This document shows, in pieces, positions 57,101-61,951 of a stretch of DNA of 64,000 nucleotides; the stretch's first letter is position 1, and every line of letters starts with the position of its first letter. Position numbers and translations under genes: made by a program. Under the pieces are notes generated by a model. It was not told where the DNA came from. It saw only the letters and a program-made list of their open reading frames with translations, and did not search any database. This stretch comes from Paludibacteraceae bacterium (GTDB lineage: Bacteria; Bacteroidota; Bacteroidia; Bacteroidales; Paludibacteraceae): contig JAEERP010000012.1 of the NCBI GenBank assembly GCA_016285885.1, positions 23,517 through 87,516 on the forward strand, written 5' to 3'.

Positions 57101-59767
57101 CTTGTGATCGATGTGCCTGTCGCGAAGGACTCTTGTACGGGTGTAGATGTTCCAGGTGTTCCTGCCCGTCGTGACAGTTTGGCTATGATGGATCGCTATC
57201 CGAAGGGTGTGACCGTCGTCGATTGGACGTTTACGAGTCCTCATAGCGTGACATCTAAGGTCTGCCCTCAGAATGTGGTGGTGAAGGATACCTTCCCTCC
57301 TCAGTTCTTGTGTGAGACGCTGAAGGATACTATTAAGGTGCGTATTACGATGGCATCGGTTTCCGAAACGGAGGTTTCGTACGACGAGGTTGTCGCTGTC
57401 GGCCTTGAAATCCCTTCTGTCAAGGATTTCTGTGATGGCTTGATTGTCGCAGAGGCGACCAGAAGTGACGGAAAGGATCTGAAAGATAATTACGTGTTGG
57501 GTGACCCTGTGGAAATCACGTGGACATTCAGAGATTCTTCTGGCAATGAGCGAATCTGCTCGCAAGTGGTGCTTGTTGAGGATTGGCTGATCGAGGATCT
57601 GATCTGTCCGTCCGATCTTGACGGTAAAGTATTCACATGTATCGATGATATCCCTGAACCTTATGCCGACTATGCTGCCTTTAAGGCTGCTGGTGGTGAG
57701 TTCACTGATGAGAAGAAGTTGCTGGAGAACACGTTCCGTTATGAAAACCGTTACGAGGGTGATTCTTGTGAGATGGTTTATACTCGCACTTACCACGTGG
57801 AGGATTTCCGTCACAATGATATCTCTTGCCAGCAAGTTTTGACAGTGAGGGATACGACGGCCCCTGAAATCCTTGTGGGTAATCTGCGCGATACGATTCT
57901 GACATGTACGCAGGAGATCTTCTTGCCTGTGACCTTGAGCGCCGTCGATAATTGTGACCCTAATCCGACGGTTTCAGTCAGCGAGACGAACAATAGGGGT
58001 ACTGATCCTTCTTCTTGTGAATACTTCAATTACGATATTCTCAGGAAGTATGTGGCGGTGGACCGTTGTGGTAATGAGTCGACCTTCATCCAGACCATCT
58101 CCATCCGAGATACGACAGGACCTACGTTCACTATTCCTGAGGGTTGGAGGGATTCTGTGTTGGCCAAGAACTTTAAGGCTTGTATCTTCGGTGTGCCTGA
58201 TATGACCATTGACGCGCGTAAGTTTGTCTCTGACGATTGTACGGAGGACAATGATATCACCATCGTCCAACATCCTGCCGCGGGTACTCATATCGACCGA
58301 TCGATGAGGGTTTGGGTCTATGCTACTGACAAGTGTGGTAACACGGATAGTCTCTCGCGCTTTGTGATCGTTCAACAACCTGCCACGATCGTTACATTGG
58401 AGGCACATGACATGGATACTTGCGTCTCTGACAAGCAGTTCACGCTCTCGACTCAAAACGTCCGTTTTGCGAAGGGATTCATCCTCTCTGAACTTTCGAG
58501 CGGTAGAATCCGTCAACTCCCTAGTGTGTTCAGCTATGATTACTATAGGGGCTCGAGTGTGAATGTGGATAACTTGATCTTTAGTGATAATCCGTATACT
58601 TATCTCCGTCGATTCGATGCTTTGATATCCCGATTCGGTAGCGCGGATTCGGCTCAAAAGGCTATGACAGCCCTGACGAAACGCTCGGAAAGTGGTTATT
58701 ATACCTTCGTCGCGATGGATACCACTACGGGTTGTACGGATACGGCTACTGCCTACATCAACATTGCGGAGAAGCCTCGTGTTAGACTCTCTAGCGCTGT
58801 CCTCTCAGAGTGTGAGGGTAATCTGGTGGATTTCAATCCTTACCTGAACTGCGAGTCTGATATGGGCGCAAGCATCACCTCCGCATATTGGACGTTCGAC
58901 AGCGTACCGTTCGAGTTCGAGGATAGCATTAAGGGTAAGATGCAACGTTCTTACGATGGTGGATCTGTCGCTTATGTCTTGGAGAACCGATGCGGAACCA
59001 CCTCGTCTCGTAAGTCATTGTTCATGTTGTGCGACGGAGATGATTTCGGTAAGAATGAGAAGGCGGATTCCATCAAGTTCTTTGGCTCTGTTGACCGATA
59101 TGAACTCTTCAAGAAGGATCGTTTGTTCGTCTTCGATTCTATCTTGCTGGATGTCCACAAACGTTACATGCCTGATAGTATCCTTGTGGAGACGGAGCCT
59201 AGCAATCCGGTCCGTATTTGGAGAGGCGAGTCTGTGACGCTGAAGCTTAAGACGGGTTATGACTTCTTGTCTACTGAGTGGTATAGGGTGGTGAAACGTT
59301 TCGATAGAGAGTTCTATGACAACTTGACGTCGACCTATGATTATAGTTTCTCTGATGATTCGACCCGTGCCGAACTGGATGATGAGGAGGATGAGAATCT
59401 CTTCTCGGGTACGGCCGATAACTCTTACATTGAGGATACTCCATTGGATACTTCTCTCTATTATGTCGTTATTCATGATGGCGTCTGCCCATCTGCGACA
59501 AGCAGCCTGATCCGAGTGGATGTTATCACTAGAATCCCAACTGCGTTCACTCCATTCACGAAGGATGGCTTGAATGACTTCTTTATGGAGCGTCATCCTG
59601 TCACCATCTTTGACCGCTACGGACAGAAGGTCTTCGAAGGTCTGAATGGTTGGGATGGTACAACAAGTAAAGGGCACCGTGCGGATCCAGGTGTATACTT
59701 CTATGAGGTGGTTATGATTGATGGCTCAATCATGAGAGGTACGGTGGAGATCGTTAAGCTTAAGTAA
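48104..59767 (+). CDS. Giant HYR-repeat surface protein with gliding-motility-type C-terminal domain
   Basis: About 3,887 residues from the ATG at 48104, which gives a standard signal peptide (WSRVLALSVFSLIAIAASAQ). ATGs at 48083 and 48056 are alternatives. Residues 20-700 are Ig-like modules. About 25 HYR-type repeats of about 95-100 aa follow, with the pattern PxFDCxxL ... GxTxIxWxFxDxSGN ... CxQxVxVxD. A short collagen-like Gly-Pro tract (GPGGPGGPAGPG) lies near residue 1307. The last 75 residues (PTAFTPFTKDGLNDFF ... VTIFDRYGQKVFEG ... PGVYFYEVV) are the TIGR04131/CHU_C domain for T9SS export and anchoring. Probably a cell-surface adhesin or gliding-type filament protein. No PorP/SprF-type barrel gene is next to it. 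Confidence 0.93.
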   Translation: MEQKQTRLFHKTFSILWSRVLALSVFSLIAIAASAQTNAIRLTVDGTTMVSACVDEPIVLNASAVNSSVGNAVNVFRSYDGGNKWTAIGTATKDNSGIYTFVEDMVSQQVMYQFVDQNNSSLKSNAVTVNVSYDCPEICHVTTTGEYYLGTDFNPSDGCNERDINFRNNNYCLENHFEANGIRFVGCSGGSVVKGWKETDKDRAANVIGKNYYYVFKGGNCENTPFKLTFDRGRYLNKTFRFTMRLYLDLSGCGSFDSQAKMNFRTSFGNPVDLCVDAELFDGNTGARLGEYNKCANGQHLDNQLVLGGDIWSRYHAQGHNLIRMEFIFYGQFKTRNQEQLEIYPEFQQWPSCATIAVDYISGEAANVCLGRGAVCEGETAEVNAAGFPKDAEYIWEYADDNGTWHQLYIDGFVQRGKDKQSISIPVKGWIGKKKFRVRSDDGHPLDKPIEFYVTAKNCNPVQPNDIKMPADPFCVPNTRQNGTFTVDPVDANPNVHYTWKFITPRGEEFGSKYIIYTNRVDTTGVDTTSTGDRVVESSRGQTVTLIMNEKAEEGKYTVIVQPIKTMMGSDGQPYWAVAGDPLSKTFNVYRTPQVQIIKEGTDPLRQSEVELCPTDHNQKVVAIADVKESFSSQYESQYVYTWKDGAVGKTNSATVDFPALGSCNGSYKNHKVSVTVQIKNVGCPSTVEQSWKLGKIEKPTIDCSSLPALDGFTLGETEKTKAIELDFPSYTAGCETDPLLRIELNYVPKTGSNITKTFEAKKSAFDRLNRTVELPAGAGSVVYTVVDGCDNAAFCTKTIMIKDVTPPNVNCDDIEKYTTRLTLQEGCDAKPDYDVTLPTIVAPKLKDQNGVDGTITGVYMGRAYNPATEPSTNPPSLSLFNANIGLNDNYKVGTTYILWRFTDASGNSAYCLQPVQVIDDHVPAVTCPDANIGDVSNKPGFCGLSMNALIAQLKELPSAKGLCSDSTVVYQPVFYYRNVADDDLEEVPNARFDDIIFDVNETYEVVWRFFKNNDRSTGLYEDCARQFTVRDTEEPYFNCSSLATVRVTANSYKPQNKGYEYLSYATKANVTVPGTGPGAASITYKGTLAEAFASGDIRIIDPSEVKDNCPGDIMVEVTLVGPDENGVEKTERIRRLKDLEDHKYYVGLTTLNFRFIDANNREATCAQNIIVTAGTTPIPDCPSKTDTVVYVDNACKVNFKVLKSTVPTAQIPVNQEGLWLNLRYKVISGLHFDEECQVVAEYFPNKLTELNGVHSVTIGGGVAPGQGHTQELTIDYLCEQYMDSWDSFKDSEFNSWNAWSSEYESAGPGGPGGPAGPGQNNRESILSASDQLTTVVDYTGYPFEIELIDSTGKRVVLVENPYTAADIAPERVIYSRFYGSSGNVHECHNTFHTCKYADIKTQNNFSDVVLNQTLTKGTYSLVYRFQNEKGGLQLDSCVVNITVVDTIAPLLDCGDWNKSGTFPANEECVTTVDEVPWFKKPTVADLKVKDNCSVDPNDFTITWNRRWENYNISADAALTEPFALGVTTMTWYVADASGNKSSCEQVITVVDVTGPSYDCSALIDIVVETETNCEASAKSVQAAGLDIPYAMDDKCSPTGKPIPAEGTRSDGKDIFKDPYPRGTTVITWVFKDAKGNETVCTQNVIVEDRTAPVFEDCDKMPEVVIELPENECAASTEEVKAALGKQTAIDDCDGEIDGKPFVLSPDGASLLPLYASFKKDTTYTIVWTFTDLSGNSVECSQKLTIKDVTPPNPSGVCPPPTKDVYAKTVCSVTYDELQLPTQEQMKLVDPCDGVLYPTVMARVMLPDGTSLVYFDDELKDVTYPVGTHYFYWIYQDKGGLRDTCTMALTVNDSILPILEDCDVDPVIHLTVDGDICAIDPANVKTYIREPKAYDECDDYRSGLGLTWMTPVVERFFIDSTIIIGAAGDTLGYRFDSTLVADGVTKKWDEDVFPKGKTMLRWTFTDQSGNQVFCEKSVTVHDFTPPYFDCDKIDPDTLRPEAYKGDCEVEFGNLKRDVLDKLAYKAWDACAGDSVPGVLTLNGNMELPEEYTMSVGITYKLLWLFIDEDGNKTTCPQYILPSHLNDVNFDCNTIKDTVAYAQEGECAITADSLRLRIPVALDSCAVLSGFGGEFEAYGIRSDGLPITDPFPTGYTQIKWMFVSPWNLHDTLWCDQKVTILGNKHFDLNCDELTPTRRDTLADCGPTDPLTFVIDTPRVADPCIVDEHDPEYWRVGVGTRSDKKPITDPFVLGNTTIQWVFTDFTGAINDTCVQDVVVRTSLDMIYDCDALGKDTIKVDVAQGECTVDASKVKDLISVPFALHPCPEESGVDTIWGVPSRRFGMSMDSSFYIGLSEIIWTFVDPSHTVLNDSVTCSQWVRVGDVNEMPVRCENFPDKVFRLHPDDCEISWQEMEIKVPGIIDLCSHEIIDPVVTRSSGKQISAVTSVVGADTIVTVTADVFSVGVDTIQWTYSFHGQLFVCDQVITVKDSMAPLYDCKNLETIVVPSIPGKCFVNSSAIFDSLPNPWPQAEDVCNQQKIDGRVFLEDGQELTKASSFRVSVGEHILTWIFIDETINEIADTCSQNLIVMGDQAPIFDCDQLKHDPILVEGCDTTLDNTYITTPYALDACTNDSVAGVGVRLDGGKLYGVYPVGTTSIRWVFVSPFSSIADTCIQDITVLTKQELDLHCTDVNGDTINVDVEEGECFTAVDLQTPYALHPCPDQSGVEKIMGVPYRSDNRAITDSFRTGVTVVTWVFTDNSGTMYKNVDTCYTVVRVGDVNKMPVDCKNMPDTTILLPPTDCEISWKEINFSVPEVRDLCSDSLITPTLTRWSGKSMDESFTVGPDTIYWNYNFFGQIVTCSQGVLILDSVAPAFDCSTLKDTVMVAKPGLCEVSAEDFKLFLGDPVAIDSCTKAEVHGRAYVCSDSLNNDCLSVDKVTAKVGDVLHIHWIFQDSLLNAVAKECDQTVTVKGTAEPIFDCSSLKDTILYLELDQCELPTGKLVIDVPVAKDSCTGVDVPGVPARRDSLAMMDRYPKGVTVVDWTFTSPHSVTSKVCPQNVVVKDTFPPQFLCETLKDTIKVRITMASVSETEVSYDEVVAVGLEIPSVKDFCDGLIVAEATRSDGKDLKDNYVLGDPVEITWTFRDSSGNERICSQVVLVEDWLIEDLICPSDLDGKVFTCIDDIPEPYADYAAFKAAGGEFTDEKKLLENTFRYENRYEGDSCEMVYTRTYHVEDFRHNDISCQQVLTVRDTTAPEILVGNLRDTILTCTQEIFLPVTLSAVDNCDPNPTVSVSETNNRGTDPSSCEYFNYDILRKYVAVDRCGNESTFIQTISIRDTTGPTFTIPEGWRDSVLAKNFKACIFGVPDMTIDARKFVSDDCTEDNDITIVQHPAAGTHIDRSMRVWVYATDKCGNTDSLSRFVIVQQPATIVTLEAHDMDTCVSDKQFTLSTQNVRFAKGFILSELSSGRIRQLPSVFSYDYYRGSSVNVDNLIFSDNPYTYLRRFDALISRFGSADSAQKAMTALTKRSESGYYTFVAMDTTTGCTDTATAYINIAEKPRVRLSSAVLSECEGNLVDFNPYLNCESDMGASITSAYWTFDSVPFEFEDSIKGKMQRSYDGGSVAYVLENRCGTTSSRKSLFMLCDGDDFGKNEKADSIKFFGSVDRYELFKKDRLFVFDSILLDVHKRYMPDSILVETEPSNPVRIWRGESVTLKLKTGYDFLSTEWYRVVKRFDREFYDNLTSTYDYSFSDDSTRAELDDEEDENLFSGTADNSYIEDTPLDTSLYYVVIHDGVCPSATSSLIRVDVITRIPTAFTPFTKDGLNDFFMERHPVTIFDRYGQKVFEGLNGWDGTTSKGHRADPGVYFYEVVMIDGSIMRGTVEIVKLK
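50216..58390 (+). repeat. About 25 HYR repeats within the giant protein
   Basis: Units of about 290-320 nt begin near 50216, 50522, 50880, 51217, 51640, 52450 and so on, to 58120. Each has an N-terminal strand with an (F/Y)xC motif, a variable middle, and a SGNxxxC ... V strand. Two paired cysteines per unit suggest a disulfide. The unit starting near 51640 is longer and carries the Gly-Pro tract. Protein similarity between units is clear; codons differ. Confidence 0.8.
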
Positions 59768-59790
59768 GCTGTTCACGTATGGAGCAAGAG

Positions 59791-59818
59791 GGGAATCTTT
59801 TGTAAGGTTCCCTTCTTT
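59791..59818. terminator. Terminator between the giant gene and the SDR gene
   Basis: GGGAATCTT (59791-59799) pairs with AAGGTTCCC (59804-59812) with one G-T pair and a 4-nt loop, followed by TTCTTTTG. Best suited to the plus-strand giant gene. Confidence 0.75.
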
Positions 59819-59902
59819 TGTATGAGTCTGTTTGCGTGTGGATTTAAGGTATTTGTAGACGACGTGCTCAGAATGAGGAGGTCGTCTTCCTCCTCTCCTT
59901 GC

Positions 59903-60634
59903 TTATTGGGCGAGTTTCGAGATGTCCCATCGCTCCCAAATGCAGTTGGGTATTATCTGCCATGCGTAGACGAGCAGCCTGTATCTCCAGTCGATGGTGA
60001 CGACCCGTTTCTTTTTCTGAAGCGCCTTGACGATCTTTTGCGCCACAAACTCCGGTTTCAACAACATTGGGTATTTATGCTTCAACAAAGCGGTGTCTAC
60101 AAAGCCTGGACGGATCTCCGTGAATGAGATGTCTGCCTTTCGGATGACCGCTAATTGGGCTAATGCCTGAACATAGGTGCTTTGATATTTTTTTGTTGCG
60201 GAGTAGGCGGGGGCTAGCCCTATGCCTTTCGTCCTTGCAATGGAGGTGATGACCGCAATCTGTCCTTTCCTCCCTTCTTGGTGAAAATATTCGAAAGCGG
60301 TATTGATCACCCTTGTCAATCCGCTACAGTTGGTCTCGATCGTTTTCAGTTCCATCGATGGGTCCAACTCCTTGTTTTGATAGCCGATTCCTGAACTGTG
60401 GAAGTATAGGTCCATTCCTCCCAATCGACGGATGAGCGCCTCTAGTTTTTGGGGAGCGTCTGCGCATGTGATGTCGATAGACTCGTATTCTTTCACGTTG
60501 GAAAGTTGCGACTTAATCTCCTTGAGGTTCTCTTCCCTCCTGCCTGCGATGCCTATCTCATAGCCTTGTTCGTTTAGTATCTTCGCCACTTCTAGTCCTA
60601 TGCCGGAGGTGGCACCCATAATGATTGCTTTCAT
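59903..60634 (-). CDS. Short-chain dehydrogenase/reductase
   Basis: 243 residues of the classical SDR family. The cofactor motif GATSGIG is at 7-13; HSSGIG takes the place of NNAG; the active-site Ser lies in ITSIA and the Tyr-Lys pair in YSATKK. A hydrophobic segment near the C-terminus (YRLLVYAWQIIPNCIW) may contact the membrane. The substrate is unknown. It has its own promoter element just upstream. Confidence 0.9.
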   Translation of the reverse strand: MKAIIMGATSGIGLEVAKILNEQGYEIGIAGRREENLKEIKSQLSNVKEYESIDITCADAPQKLEALIRRLGGMDLYFHSSGIGYQNKELDPSMELKTIETNCSGLTRVINTAFEYFHQEGRKGQIAVITSIARTKGIGLAPAYSATKKYQSTYVQALAQLAVIRKADISFTEIRPGFVDTALLKHKYPMLLKPEFVAQKIVKALQKKKRVVTIDWRYRLLVYAWQIIPNCIWERWDISKLAQ

Positions 60635-60664
60635 ATTAGTTCAGCTTTAGGTCGTAATTCTCCG

Positions 60665-60672
60665 CAAATGTA
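60665..60672 (-). promoter_or_regulatory. -7 element for the SDR gene
   Basis: The minus strand reads TACATTTG, matching TAnnTTTG, 30 nt before the start. No -33 match. Confidence 0.5.
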
Positions 60673-60712
60673 AGAATTCTTTGCGTGTTTCGCTATTGTT
60701 CGCTGTTTCGTG

Positions 60713-61606
60713 CTATATGAGCTCCTTGGTGTAGTTCAACTCCTCCTTGAAGTAGTTCAGGAAGGCCACTGCGGATGCCTTTTGGTAGGCGCCTTTCAGC
60801 GTCAGCACGGAAGCCGTCATCATGTTCTTCTGCTCGGCGATGGGTATGGCTACAAGCTCCTTTTTCCCGATGATGGTGGTTTGGGAGAGTATGGTCGTGA
60901 AGATGGACGATTCCACCAACTGTAGAAGAATGTTGACGTCGTTCATCTCCAGGTGGGGGTCAAGTTGACTATTGTGCATTTTCAGTATCTCGTCCAGCGC
61001 ACTTCTTGCACTTAGCCCCTTGGAGGGAAGCACCAAGGAGTATTGGCTCAACTCCTTGATGGAGATCTCTTTCCGAGGCGCGAGGACGTGCCGTTTATGG
61101 ACAATGGCGCACAATGGGGCTTCGTAGAGGTCAGACATCTCCACCAACTCCTCCTGTACCCTCATCTTGAGGGAGAAGACAAGGTCCAAGTCGCGTGACT
61201 TCAACATCTCCAATAACTCCAGCGCGGTATTGTATTTCACCTCGATTTTGATGTTGGGATACTCCCGCATGAAGCGGAGTAGGATGGAGGCCAATCCGAA
61301 ACTGAGACTATAGGTGATGCCGATCTTTAAGGTGCCCTTCCGGATGTCTTGCAGATCGAGTAGCCTCTGCATGCCCATTTCGGTGTCTTTTATGGTTTGT
61401 TTGGCGTATGGAAGGAACTCAGAACCCGCTTCTGTGAGGTACACACGCTTCCCAATACGGTCGAAAAGAGTAACATTCATCTCCTCTTCCAACTGTTTTA
61501 TTTGTTGGGAGAGCGTGCTCTGCGTGATGTAGAGCTGCTTGGCCGCCTCTGTAAAGTTCAGTAATTCAGCAGCTTTAATGTAGTACTTGATCTGTCGTAG
61601 TTCCAT
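60713..61606 (-). CDS. LysR-family transcription regulator
   Basis: 297 residues. The N-terminal winged helix-turn-helix (LRQIKYYIKAAELLNFTEAAKQLYITQSTLSQQIKQLEEE, residues 3-42) is intact, followed by the periplasmic-binding-like effector domain (LKIGITYSLSFGLASILL). The closest general type is OxyR/CynR-like, but no redox Cys pair is evident, so the effector is unknown. Its start lies only 4 nt from a 12-bp inverted repeat, a likely autoregulatory operator. It is divergent from the beta-helix gene. Confidence 0.93.
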   Translation of the reverse strand: MELRQIKYYIKAAELLNFTEAAKQLYITQSTLSQQIKQLEEEMNVTLFDRIGKRVYLTEAGSEFLPYAKQTIKDTEMGMQRLLDLQDIRKGTLKIGITYSLSFGLASILLRFMREYPNIKIEVKYNTALELLEMLKSRDLDLVFSLKMRVQEELVEMSDLYEAPLCAIVHKRHVLAPRKEISIKELSQYSLVLPSKGLSARSALDEILKMHNSQLDPHLEMNDVNILLQLVESSIFTTILSQTTIIGKKELVAIPIAEQKNMMTASVLTLKGAYQKASAVAFLNYFKEELNYTKELI

Positions 61607-61609
61607 ATT

Positions 61610-61649
61610 AATCGGTTTTATCGATTGATATCATAGAATAAAATCGATT
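61610..61649. promoter_or_regulatory. Inverted repeat, putative LysR operator
   Basis: AATCGGTTTTAT (61610-61621) and ATAAAATCGATT (61638-61649) are complementary in 11 of 12 positions with a 16-nt spacer. Each arm contains the LysR-type T-N11-A character. The site abuts the regulator's start, consistent with autorepression. Confidence 0.65.
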
Positions 61650-61897
61650 ACAAAAGTGCTATTTTTTTTTCGAATTGCCTAATTTTGTCAATGTAATCGT
61701 TAAGGAAGAATTTGAATTCTATATTTTTTTTATTTGTTGCATTAAAATTTAGATTATATATTATCTCCTTACTATTATAAGAATATTTACAATAAACAAC
61801 CAATGTCCTCTACGGAAGATGTGAATCTACTGTAGGGGATTCCTTTTTGTACGGCGGCATATTTTCCTTTGTTATTTTTTGTTAAAGCACGGTCTGT

Positions 61898-61914
61898 TTG
61901 GCACGCTTTTTGTA
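61898..61914 (+). promoter_or_regulatory. Sigma-54 (RpoN) -24/-12 promoter for the beta-helix gene
   Basis: TTGGCACG, then CTTT, then TTGTA. GG at 61900-61901 and the GC-equivalent GT at 61912-61913 are separated by 10 nt, the fixed sigma-54 spacing. It matches the consensus YTGGCACGrNNNTTGCW at all but two positions. Expected start about 61925, 27 nt before the ATG. Confidence 0.6.
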
Positions 61915-61951
61915 GTGTTTTTATCGTGTGTGATAATATATAAGAAAGAAC

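Larger units (their letters stand above)
61607..61951. other. 345-nt divergent regulatory region
   Basis: It holds the LysR operator (61610-61649), a TAATTTTG element at 61680-61687 (plus strand), an inverted repeat TCCTCTAC (61806-61813) with GTAGGGGA (61832-61839), and a sigma-54-like promoter (61898-61914). Confidence 0.6.
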
